The translations under genes and the position numbers were made by a program. 64,000 nt of DNA from Favolaschia claudopus (lineage: Eukaryota > Basidiomycota > Agaricomycetes > Agaricales > Mycenaceae), in NCBI GenBank assembly GCA_037176885.1, contig JAWWNJ010000037.1, positions 558,001 through 622,000 on the forward strand, in the 5' to 3' direction. Shown here piece by piece: positions 54,828 through 64,000 of this stretch. Each line of letters opens with the position of its first letter. Within the stretch, counting starts at the first letter, position 1. Below the pieces are notes generated by a model. It did no database searches. It was given only the letters and a program-made list of their open reading frames with translations, and was not told the origin of the DNA.

Positions 54828-55212
54828 CTAATACGTCCCCGCAGTGCCTGCGCCGGTGCCTACGCCCGCACCTCCCCCAGTCAACCCACCGCGACGGCGC
54901 CGCGAATACGTGCCCGTGCGCCTGCCAGAGCCGAAGCACCGGCAGCAAAGGATGTCCATGATGACCTCGAATATTGTCACGATGATCTGGATATGTACAT
55001 CGTGAGTATGAGCGGTGGATGGAATGAATGGCGAAATGATAAGATGTGCGTACAGTTGTAATTACACCAACGATAGTCATGATCACGCTTGCAATGGCGG
55101 AGATGATGGCGTTGATGCCGCTGCCGATGGCGCTGAAGATTGAGCCCTGCGTGCGTAGGCTGTTAATTATGGGGTGCACGAGAAGTGAGAGTGAGAGGGA
55201 GGGACAGACCAT
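54828..55212 (-). CDS. Small membrane protein, Gly-rich tail (paralog)
   Basis: Three coding exons: ATG alone (55212-55210), 55146-55054 and 54986-54828, giving 84 residues. GSIFSAIGSGINAIISAIAS, then VIMTIVGVITT and VTIFEVIMDILCCRCFGSG, RRTGTYSRRRRGG and a Gly-rich tail. It differs from the copy at 29713-30095 mainly in the tail, and both introns sit at the same codons. A clean TATATAAG motif lies about 120 bp upstream, so it looks well expressed. Function unknown; membrane association and cysteine palmitoylation are inferences from sequence. Confidence 0.9.
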
Positions 55213-55331
55213 GATTCAGAAAGCTTAGTTCGTTCGTTAGTTCGTTTGCGAGGGGCAACGAAAATGAGTTGCGCAAGCGGTAGGTTCGTTTGAAACGTGG
55301 GGAAGCGCGTTCGTTTGAAGAGACGTGTTTC

Positions 55332-55339
55332 TTATATAC
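55332..55339 (-). promoter_or_regulatory. TATA box of the small membrane protein gene
   Basis: On the minus strand GGGTATATAAGAAAC, 120-127 bp upstream of the ATG at 55212. Confidence 0.55.
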
Positions 55340-55345
55340 CCAGGG

Positions 55346-57251
55346 TATTACAAGCGTGAGCTTCAGCAGTATGATGACGGCAAACTTGAGTCATGCCATT
55401 GCTTCTTGAGCTTGAGCCTCTTCACTGGGAGTTAATTTTGGTTGTATAGAGACCGTCACATATTAAGGGCGTTTGTGCTTCCCGTGAAGGTGTCGCCGCA
55501 TGATAAGCAAGCAGTTTGAAGACACCGCGTAGTGGCTAAAGATACGCGTGTATTCCGCGCGGCCTTGAAGCACCTTGAGGGGCAGAGTAGACAGCAGCAC
55601 TCCCAGCTTCCAGTTTGCTATATTCCCAGTCTGAGACTTCATATTGATTCCGAGAGCTTCGAGCGCACCCAGGGCCTGGGTCCAGGCATGAGCCAGCGTC
55701 TTCACACGAGCTCGCCGTCTAGTCTAGGCAGCATTATTTCAGAAAAAGCGTGAGCAATTCGTGAAGGAGAGAGAGCAAGGGAGAGTCACTGAGGCATTGC
55801 AAGGCAAGCTTGGGCAAGCGCGGGACAGTGTGACACTGACAAGTCACGAGTGTGATCGCTTGTCTGCATAGATCGTCGACGTCGGCATGAGCAGTCCAGC
55901 GCTCTGCCTGAGTCCCTACAATTTTACTCTTGCGAGGCGATGTCTCGGCTACCTGCTGCTGGGGCTTTTGGAGCGGTTGATTCGCTGTCGGACTCAGTTT
56001 CCCATAAATTCTCGATCTCTAACCTCAAGAACATTCTCGGTTCTCCTGGAGTCCTCAGGTCCTCTGTTTCAAAGTCGCATATCTGAGTAGGATTCAAGAG
56101 TGGATCTGCATAGGCTCGTGCAAAGTTGGTCACGAAGTGGAAGCTCCATTTTTTCAGGAATCAAGGAATTTCCGTGGGCCGACTGCCATGTCGTTCTTTG
56201 TTTGCCCTTCGCCTACCCGTGCCGCTTTTGTCTACACCGTCTCACCGTCCTCAAGCTGCATCTCGCCCCCACTAATCTCTTGATCCGTCGCCTGTCCACT
56301 TCTGTGGGATCTCGCATTCGACGTCTGGTGATTGCGCGGAGAATTCCTCAAAGGGTGCCCGTACTGTAACAAGGCTCATCCCCTTCATTGTTCGAACCAG
56401 CACGGTGTTCCTCACCGGTTACCTGGAGAGGCGAGGCCTGTGTGCAGGTCTTGCGAGCTAGGAAGCTTGCTTTCACCCACGTCTACTACTAGGCAAGGTG
56501 GGCGAGGCAGGATGCGCACGCTTTGGTTTGCCGGCGCATCTTCTCGATGCTATCTCGGTCAGCGGTACGCGCTGCGGATGAAGCCGTCCCCGAGGCGGTC
56601 TCTTCTCATCGGCCCCGCTGCACCGCTCGAGATTCATTGATACCGTCGGGATGAGAGGGTTGCCTCGCGAGATATTCATCGGTACATCCGCAAGACCACC
56701 GCCTTGCCCGCCACTCACCCTGTCTCTCTCGTCACGCACGGGCTTGCCATTTCTGACGCGTTCTGTTTCCCCGTCCAGACGTTACTGCGGTGTTGGGTGG
56801 TCATCCCGTCTCTCGAGGACAGCATCTTACCCCACCCCAAAGAGCGGTCGACTTCCTCGCTGTCGGGCGAGCGCGGCTTCACTCCCGGTGATTGCGTCTC
56901 GTTTCCCAGCGAATTCCATTCCAAGCCGATGTTCCACTTGTCTAATTCAGCTGGCGTTTCGTTGGAGATTCCTACAAGTGGATCGAGGACATCGAAGATA
57001 TGACGGGGAGTGGGATTTGCGCCTCCGTATCACTCATTATCATACACTATACGTCTCTGACTTACGCTTGGACAGTCTGCCCTCACACTTGCTCTTTCAC
57101 TGCGACTGGTGTCTCCGTAGCACATCTTTCGATTCGGATCGTAATACGTATCGAGAATTGCTTCACAACCTGGCTACATATCATACACTATATCGCTAAA
57201 ATTGACACGGGAGGTCGCTCTCAATATTGGCATTGATGAATATAGATCTTT
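55346..57251. other. Unresolved stretch, possible gene relic
   Basis: About 1.9 kb without an assignable gene. Plus-strand frames at 56.6-57.2 kb of up to 182 residues show some coding-like texture, for example SWRFVGDSYKWIED near 56.95 kb, which faintly recalls fungal DUF6593-type domains, but frame and family cannot be fixed by eye. It may be a decayed gene. Confidence 0.3.
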
Positions 57252-58407
57252 TCAAGAATACACGATTGAAGGGATCAATGGAAAAGCATCTCGGTAGGCA
57301 TGCTCGGGAATGGTTGGGCCGAGGATGTGCAGCTCCTCGAGCGGTGATCTGCACTTTGACGTGAATGCTTTGAGTGTCCCGATGTAGGTGGACTCGGAAC
57401 TCGGCCACCCAAGCATGCTTTCTGGTAGTGTCAAGCAGCGGAGAGCGGGAGTGGCAAGAAGTTCAAGGAAATCCATATCCGCATCACTACTTTGAAAGAA
57501 AAGTAGTTTCTCAACACGCGGTAGCGTCAACTCCATGACAGAGAGGTTTTCTGGGACATCGTCCAGATACGGGAAAATGAGGTCCAGGGTTAGGCTCACG
57601 AGGTGCGTGGCCTGTAGCAATACCGGCACGCAGCGTCCCGAATGTATAGGCGTCAATGTGAGGGACGTCAATTGCGCCCAAGGAAGGATGAAACCCTGGA
57701 TGCCTTGGTCATCCAAAGTGACCGAGTGAAGCAGGGGAACGTCTTCGCTTTGCAGTGTGAGGGATTTGGAAAAAGGTGGGTGGAGGAAACACTTCAGAGT
57801 GCGGAGTAGTGGCATGGGTTGTTCTAACGCATTCTGTAGCAGCATCATGGTGTCTGCATTGGCATTTCTGAAATCTGCATTTAATTCGAGGTGTTGCCAG
57901 CGGGCGCGATGGGGGAGGGCGGTGGCGAAGATAGGGAACCAGTTATCAACATTGTAGTCATATGCGTGGATGGAAAGCGGATAAGGAGCGGATCTGTCCC
58001 AACACATTCCAGCGAACCAAACCGCCCCTTCTATGCTGAGTCTTCCCCGGGCCATAGAACGAGTCAAGGTGACTGCCCTCCATAAGGTGGGAGTTGTCAG
58101 AGCGATTTCGCGCCATTGGCCACAAATATGGGTGAGATAGATTGGGGAATGTAATCCGACAAGCCCGAACGGGGTGTCTGGGTATGGTGGTAAGTACTGA
58201 AGGAAGATTTCCGCGATAATTTCGTTAGGTAAGGTCAAGACTGGGTACTTGTACGCATTGAGACGCTGCTCTGCAGGTTCCTTCGCTGCGCTGACCTCGG
58301 AAATCGTTATTCGTGAATCGTAGGGCGGATATTTGAGCTTCAAGATTGGAGATTTGGGTGTTTGCTTTCGCGACGAAAGCACGATCGGCTTCCAAGAAAT
58401 CAAGCAT
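57252..58407 (-). pseudogene. F-box protein with a frameshift before the F-box
   Basis: From the ATG at 58407 the frame reads MLDFLEADRAFVAKANTQIS, NLEAQISAL, the same coiled-coil start as the neighbour at 59841 (MPKSLKLDRALLVKNNAQIL). The F-box part (YPVLTLPNEIIAEIFLQYLP, ICGQWREIALTTPTLW) and a leucine-rich body with DDQGIQGFILPWAQLTSL lie in another frame, open to TGA at 57252. The switch lies around 58319-58325, and one base fewer restores alignment with the paralog. No ATG starts the second frame near its beginning. Either the gene is damaged or the sequence has an extra base. If repaired it would be an SCF substrate receptor of about 380 residues. It is a tandem duplicate of 58738-59841. 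Confidence 0.8.
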
Positions 58408-58737
58408 AGCTACGAGCCAGGAAGGGAGATACTCTATAGCCTAAGAGCACTTTTAATAGAAAGAGGTTGTGCCACTGGAGACTTAGTTCGTCGACGTGGC
58501 AGTTGTCAAGGACGAAGGTGCAATGTTACAGCCGCCCTATGCCACGCTGGTTGGTCCGCTGTTTGGGCTGATTCAATGATTGGTGTACGACTAGAGTAGA
58601 AGTGAATACCTCATTCACACTCAGCCTTTCTGATAACGAGATTCGAGCGTGGAGGCTTCCGCACTTTGAATTTCATCAGAATCCTCTGAGAATTCACATA
58701 GGTATTCTACATACTATGTTTATGTTGTCATGCTGGG
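58408..58737. other. Spacer between tandem F-box genes
   Basis: About 330 bp, promoter of the downstream F-box copy. Nothing else seen. Confidence 0.45.
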
Positions 58738-59841
58738 TCAAAAGAGCTGAATTGACTGGATCGAAGGAAACGCGGTGCGGTACGCGTCCTCGGTAATCGA
58801 TGCTGTGGTGACGCGTAAATCGTCAAGCATACATCCAGATTTTGATATGAAGGATTTCAGTGCGGCAGTGGGATCGGATCCTTTATCATCCCAGCCAAGG
58901 TAATCTTCATGGAGTTCGAGGCGACGGAGAGAAGGGGTGACAAGGAGTTGCATGAAATCGACACAAACATCGCTGGAAAGCTCGAAGACCAAGGTTTCCA
59001 GATGCAACAACGGAATGTCGACAAGTTGGTTATGGGGGATTGGTTCAATCCATATCTCGAGGTTACAGGTGACCAGAGTCATGGTTTGTCGGAGAATGGA
59101 GATGCAATCCGCGGGGTACATGCAACTCAGGGAGAGGCGCGTTAACTGTGACCAGGGGAGGATCAGGCTGGGTGTCCCATAATCGTCGAGAACGACAGTG
59201 TGGAGAAGGGGGAAGTCTGGGAGACTAATGGGGTTGGAGAGACCTTCATCGCGAAGGAATACATGCAGGGTTTGGAGGAGCGGGGATGGTCCATCCAATA
59301 TTAACAAGTGCTCTGGATCTTGGATTCTCAGGTTTAGGTGCTCCCAGCGAGCACGATGAGGGATGAAGACTGGGAAGACGGAGAATAGAGTCATGTAGTC
59401 GGCCGCGTGAATGGAGAGCGGCAAACAGCCAGACCTTTCTAACCATGAACACGCCAACGACGTGGTCGCTTCCACAGAAACGTCCTTCAAATCGATGGAC
59501 CTCCACAACGCAGGGGTGGTGAGAGCGATCTCTCGCCACTGGCGGCAGATATGGGTTAGAATTGTTGGGGAATCTTCCCCAAAAAGCGGCGGGGGCTCTG
59601 GATAAGGCGGTAAGAAATGCAAGAAGATTTCCCCGATGATTTCGTTTGGCAAGGTCAAGACTGGGTATTTGTATGAATCTAGACGCTGCTGGACGGGCTG
59701 CTTCTCTGCTTGTAATACCAAGATCGCAGCCTCAAGCGCCGATATCTGCATCTGAAGTTCTGATATCTGGGCCTCGAACTCGAGAATTTGGGCATTGTTT
59801 TTGACCAGCAAAGCGCGATCCAATTTTAAGGACTTCGGCAT
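58738..59841 (-). CDS. F-box protein (tandem paralog)
   Basis: A single exon of 367 residues from ATG (59841) to TGA (58740-58738). The N-terminus is a coiled coil (ILEFEAQISELQMQISALEA), followed by QRLDSYKYPVLTLPNEIIGE and IFLHFLPPYP with HICRQWREIALTTPALW, the F-box consensus of Agaricomycetes. The body is leucine-rich (LLQTLHVFL, LILPWSQLTRLSLS, LRRLELHEDYLGW). It probably recruits a substrate to an SCF ubiquitin ligase. The frame is also open upstream through hydrophobic sequence (LAVLLILLLII), but MPKS is preferred because the coiled coil of the tandem copy starts there. Intact, unlike its neighbour. Confidence 0.87.
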   Translation of the reverse strand: MPKSLKLDRALLVKNNAQILEFEAQISELQMQISALEAAILVLQAEKQPVQQRLDSYKYPVLTLPNEIIGEIFLHFLPPYPEPPPLFGEDSPTILTHICRQWREIALTTPALWRSIDLKDVSVEATTSLACSWLERSGCLPLSIHAADYMTLFSVFPVFIPHRARWEHLNLRIQDPEHLLILDGPSPLLQTLHVFLRDEGLSNPISLPDFPLLHTVVLDDYGTPSLILPWSQLTRLSLSCMYPADCISILRQTMTLVTCNLEIWIEPIPHNQLVDIPLLHLETLVFELSSDVCVDFMQLLVTPSLRRLELHEDYLGWDDKGSDPTAALKSFISKSGCMLDDLRVTTASITEDAYRTAFPSIQSIQLF

Positions 59842-60039
59842 AACGAATAGCAGATTGAGTCGGGGAATAATAAGAAGCAGAATAAGAAGAACTGCTAGGC
59901 CGTTGGTGAGAGAATAAAATATAGGTCGAATGCCAGTGAAAGCGTGGGAGTTTTTCTCGCTGACCTCCACCACCAAGGACTCCGAGATAAGCTAAGCGTT
60001 CGAGTCGTACGCGTGAAGGAAGAAGGCCACGGTACCCTG

Positions 60040-60480
60040 TGGACACTGGATACCGTGGGTGAGGGGGGGAAGAGCCTTCGGCTCTGCCGCGGGAGCTGCG
60101 AGGAAAGAGATAACGCGTGAGACGCGTCGCAGGCGCCAAAGGTGGCCGCGCGTCCGGGAGGCAAGGAAGCAGCTCCGAGCGGAAGAGGAGGATGGCTCTG
60201 AGCGCGTGGATGAGCGTAAGACGGGAAGAGAGAAAGCTGGGAGAGCGCGCGAGGCGCAAACCAACTCAACCACGCACTAATGACTAAGCAAGAGGGTAAG
60301 CGGATGGGTGGGTGGGCGAAAGAAACGGCGGGAGAGTCAGGAAGTGGCGGAAAGCAAGCGCGAGAGTGACGAGTCACGCTCGCGTCACGTCTTCCCGACT
60401 CTCCCTCAATCTTAGCTTTTGCTTAGCTTATCCTCGACAACCTTCCGCTCGTGCCTCGCGCCAAGGCCTGTTGTCTCGGA
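60040..60480. repeat. Duplicated upstream segment, copy 2
   Basis: Counterpart of 45340-45660 (shared blocks GGGAGAGCGCGCGAGGCGCA, CCAACTCAACC, GTGACGAGTCACGCTCG, CTTCCCGACT). It forms the region directly upstream of the MYND gene, whose ATG is at 60566, and contains a longer middle part with GAGACGCGTCGC and related palindromic pieces. Confidence 0.75.
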
Positions 60481-60565
60481 TTAGTCGGAGAAGGCTTGTT
60501 CCGAACCTACAACTTCGGCCGCATTTGACACATCTTCAACACATCTTGGTCTTTTCCTGAATGCC

Positions 60566-62749
60566 ATGAACTTCCAACAGATTACCGAGAGAGCTGTGAA
60601 GAAAATAAGCGCCTCTCCGAAGCAGGTATGACCGAGTTCTCTGTTCACATTGTTTCGACCCACCCGTAGTAACATACTGCAAAAATAGGTTATTGAGAAG
60701 GCTCGGAATGGCTCCATTGCAGATCTCAAGGATCTGGCTAACTTCTGGCACCAGGTAATTGGTTGCCTCGAAATATATAGCGTATGATGTACGCGTTCAG
60801 GTCCCACATCTCAACCTGGTGTCTTTGGGGCTTCTCGATCTGTTCTTTTGCCATCTTGATGCCGACAAGGCCTTCGACACTCCATCCGAGGCAAATGAAC
60901 GCAAACCGGAATCTGAACGCGCTTTCTACGCGCTCCTTGGGCTTGCCAAATCTGCGGACTATTTTCTTCCTGGGGCCCTATATCACAACGACCCTGCTGT
61001 GCTGAAAGCTTGGCCGGGGATCTTCAAATGGAGCGCGTTTTTCTTCAAGACGCGAGTAATTTCCGTTCCACCACGACCTGTGGAAGGCCGGAGAGCAGCT
61101 ATGGACGTCATAGCCATGACATGGTACAGTCTTACCCGCGCCGATAATCTGCGTGAGACTATGGCTTCTACCAAGGGATCCATCGAAATCGCCACTCATA
61201 TCTGGCTCCTCGACAGCGAGGTACCATTCAGCGGTCCTCAGCTGGTGAATATACCTTCCGCTGCGGCCGCTCTTGACGCCATCCTCATTGATGCCTCCAC
61301 ACTCGACCGCGTTGTAACAGCAGGCGGCGGCAACCCTGAGCCCCTCATCAAGATCGCCATGTCTCGTACACGCACAGCCCTTGGCCGGACGCACATCGTT
61401 CCGCAGGAGGCTACTATATACCTCGACCTTCTGGGTCACCTCTCCCGCGCACCGAATCACCCTCTGCGCCTCGGCCTTCTTAATGCGGGAGCCATCGCGC
61501 TCTGCACGCGTGCAGCAGTTACCCTTGTTCGCGCCCTCAACGCACGAGGCGACCCCGCATTCCTCGACGGCGTCATCGCCGGCCTCAGCTACCTCGCCAA
61601 CTGCTTACAGTCCACCGAGGGATTCACCTGGGTGATCCAAAGCCTGAACGCCGACCTATTGGTCGCACTTGTCGAGACAAGTCCTTATTTCTCACAGATG
61701 GATGAGGATGACTACGATATGATAACATTGTCTCTCAAAGAGACGTTACCGACGTACCTCGTTTATCGCTCCGTCATCCAAGCTGTAGACCAGGGTATGC
61801 AGCGGCTGCAACCAGAGCATTTCAAGAAGATCGGGAAGAGCAAGGCTAAAGACTTGTGGAACAACTTTCGATCCCTTGCGGAGGAGCGGCTGTTTGTCGT
61901 GCTACATGCGGCCGCTGTGAAGGGGAAAGCCGCGACGTGCGATAACGTTCAGGTATTAAATTCAAGTTAAAGCGCTATATCAACGCTAACACGCTTTTCA
62001 GTGTCAGAAAATCGATGCCAAGAACACGTTCCGCAAGTGCTCCGGTTGCTCTACAACTCTGTATTGCTCGAAAGAGTGCCAGACCGTCGCATGGAAGGAA
62101 GGCGGGCACAAGCAAATGTGTAAAATGAAGCAGCGCGAGCGTCTCGGTACGTTATTCTCTTCCCCGATATCACAACAAACATGAATCTTATTACCTATGC
62201 ACGCCAGAGGGTAAATCACAAGCTATAACCAAGAGCGACTCCGCATTTTTCCATCACCTTGCTACGCGAGACGCACGACACCACCTTCCCCTCCTCCGAC
62301 GCCTAGGTCGTTCTTCATACCCCGCGCTACGCTGGTGCGACCTCCTCATCCGTATCGACTACACCGTTGTACCCCCCGATTACTCCGTCGTCCCGCTCGC
62401 CGAGGCCGAGGCCGAACGAGACCGCACCGGCATGCAAATGAACGGGTTCTCCAACGCCGAAGCACGGAGCGACGCTCTAATCGAGCGCGCGAGACAGAAC
62501 CCGGAGCGGTTCGGCCTCGTTCAGAGTAAGATTGTGAGCGGCCATGGAATGCAATTGGTTCTGAGCGCTGTTACGGGGAATTTCTGGGAGGAGAATGGGG
62601 ACTTCAAGCTTGGTACAGGAGAGCTGTATTCCGAGGAGGAGGACGAGCATTTTACTGTGGATACTGATATCGACGATGTGGATATCATGCTGGCGAGGAC
62701 CACTATCAACCAGTTCCTAGCCCACCACGGAGAAAAGCCGGGATTTTGA
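60566..62749 (+). CDS. MYND zinc-finger protein
   Basis: Five exons: 60566-60625, 60689-60754, 60801-61952, 62002-62146 and 62208-62749, in total 654 residues. A long alpha-helical N-terminal part (armadillo-like, for example HLNLVSLGLLDLFF, LIKIAMSRTRTALG) is followed by the MYND finger near residue 420: CDNVQCQKIDAKNTF, CSGC, LYCSKECQTVAW and HKQMC, giving the Cys/His series with C-x2-C, C-x3-C and H-x3-C. MYND fingers bind proline-rich peptides. The C-terminal part is acidic (LYSEEEDEHFTVDTDIDDVD). Agaricomycetes have many such genes and their roles are mostly unknown. The intron after NVQ falls inside the finger. The upstream 440 bp are a copy of the segment at 45340. Confidence 0.9.
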
Positions 62750-63180
62750 AGAGCGGTCGGATCTCTTTCCACTCCTTTCCCAAGACGAGCGATGTCGAAT
62801 AAATCCCAGCCGCCAACCAGACTCGCGCTCCGGATTGTCGTATATGGCATCATCCAAAGCTTCGTGCCTGAGCGCGATAGTGGTGTGCTTCTGTTTTTGC
62901 AGAATACGTCAATCCATTTTGCGTGTTTTGTACTTCAAATGGTCTCATTCAAGATCGACATGCCGCAAGCACCAGTCGTTGTGTAAGACGGCCATTGTAA
63001 TTCTCAGACTCTCGCAGCCAGAAGGATCAGAGGGTGTCGAGAGGGGTATCAGTCTGAGTGAGCAGATTCAAGGCGTCTGTTGCAGCACATCCGGACGTAG
63101 CACACCTTTCACATAGACTTTAGTTTATCTACAAATTCGTTCATTTCATGATATTTCTACACAATTTTTGTTACAATATT
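62750..63180. other. Convergent 3' flanks
   Basis: Untranslated regions of the MYND gene (+) and the monooxygenase-like gene (-). No gene seen. Confidence 0.45.
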
Positions 63181-63933
63181 TTATGCAGTGGCCTTGAGAG
63201 CGGAGTGCCCGACAGTGAAGTCAGCAATCGCGGTGATCTGACCGAAAACGCCCGAGAGGGAACCACCCTTAACAACGGCCTGGTGAGCCTACGAAAAAAC
63301 AATTAGTGTTCTGGCCGAGGATCGAGGGTTGTCGACGTACCTCAGCAGAATCCCATCCAGCGAGCAGCACGACCTTGTTAGCATCCTCAACGGTGGGGCC
63401 GTAGACGATCGGTTTGTGGATTCCAGCGGAGGCCTCGAGGCCCTTGGCAAGTTCTCCAACAAGAGACAGCAGCTTGTCCGATTCGCCGCCCTTGGCAGTG
63501 AAGGTGGCGATCTCGACGGCGGGAGAGGTGAGGGCGGCAGTGGGGTCGGTGGAGGAGTTGATACCAATGCGGGTGGGGGGGCCGGCGATGCCTTTCTTCA
63601 ACTGCTCGATGGCCTCAGCGCTGGCGGGGTCGGCACCGAACTTCTGGCGAAGCTCATCGGATTCCCAGACTGCGGGACGATCAGTGGCGATCGCAAACGA
63701 TCTAAACGAAACGCACTAGCGACCCAGTGGGCAACCTTTCCGTCCTCAAGACCCAGACCGTAGTAGCCACTGTATGTCGCAATCAGTCGGGAATCGGATG
63801 AGCATTGCAGACCATGAACATACCCCTTGTAACCAGCAGCGTTCTTCAACGACGCAGGGACGGTTTGGAAGGTCTCAGGGCTGGAGATGAGAAGGTCGGA
63901 AGCGGGAGCAGAAGAGATCTGAACGATAGGCAT
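63181..63933 (-). CDS. Antibiotic-biosynthesis-monooxygenase-like dimeric-barrel protein
   Basis: Four exons: 63933-63824, 63769-63717, 63669-63341 and 63288-63181, exactly 600 nt or 199 residues. It shows MPIVQISSAPASDLLISSP, the strand GGYYGLGLEDGKVAHWVAIW, and PAVEIATFTAKGGESDKLLS with IVYGPTVEDANKVVLLAGWD, VKGGSLSGVFGQI and ADFTVGHSALKA. The layout (strand, helix, E-x-x-x-F, then VLLAGWDS) fits the two-repeat dimeric alpha/beta barrel (ABM/Dabb) fold used by small oxygenases and heme-binding proteins. The catalytic role and substrate are not defined by visible residues. Probably cytosolic. A TACATAAAC motif about 50 bp upstream may serve as TATA box. Confidence 0.82.
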
Positions 63934-64000
63934 GCTGGAAGATGTGGAAGTGAAAGAGAGGTGAGGACTTGGAACGATTGTGGCCGTTTATGTAGAAATA

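Noticed and set aside
60978..61460. 160-residue minus-strand frame
   Set aside because: Lies opposite the long third exon of the MYND gene and is a shadow of its codon use.

Overview
The window looks like nuclear DNA of a mushroom-forming basidiomycete (Agaricomycetes). Genes are dense, on both strands, and cut by many short GT-AG introns of roughly 45-75 bp. The gene families are typical of that group: F-box/LRR proteins, BTB proteins of the fungal type, a MYND protein, single-pass membrane proteins with DDRD..YSG repeats, a Ser/Thr-rich secreted protein, and short Gly-rich membrane proteins. I saw no rRNA, tRNA, CRISPR array or bacterial operon. Exon models were built by eye from splice signals. 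Where exon lengths are given they were checked to add up to a whole number of codons.

Left part (1-16 kb): three paralogous C2H2 zinc-finger genes (a partial one at 1-307, one at 5931-7199 on +, one at 9141-10417 on -), separated by gene-poor DNA with local duplications (a tandem pair near 2.6-3.3 kb and a threefold array at 11.9-12.7 kb).

Middle-left (16-31 kb): a decayed K+/H+ antiporter gene (about 16.7-19.1 kb), a secreted galactose-binding-like protein, a long inverted-repeat element (22457-22950), a CaMK-like kinase with HGD in place of HRD, an F-box remnant, a nine-exon SDR oxidoreductase, a broken mannitol-1-phosphate dehydrogenase gene and a small membrane protein.

Middle (31-48 kb): an F-box/LRR gene and a Pro/Gln-rich gene that share a duplicated upstream region. 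In one copy of that region sits a hAT-like non-autonomous element, and inside it a second small inverted-repeat element. Then follow a BTB gene, a short conserved protein, a single-pass membrane protein, an F-box remnant, an MFS transporter, a helicase fragment and a Gly-rich protein.

Right part (48-64 kb): a second HGD kinase, a kinesin with a C-terminal helical extension, a secreted Ser/Thr-rich protein, the second small membrane protein, two tandem F-box genes (one frameshifted), a MYND protein and a dimeric-barrel monooxygenase-like protein.

The main theme is duplication followed by decay: paralogous kinases, small membrane proteins, zinc fingers and F-box genes, copied promoters and pseudogenes. 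The kinase and the small membrane protein occur in the same order and orientation twice, about 25 kb apart, which suggests an old block duplication.
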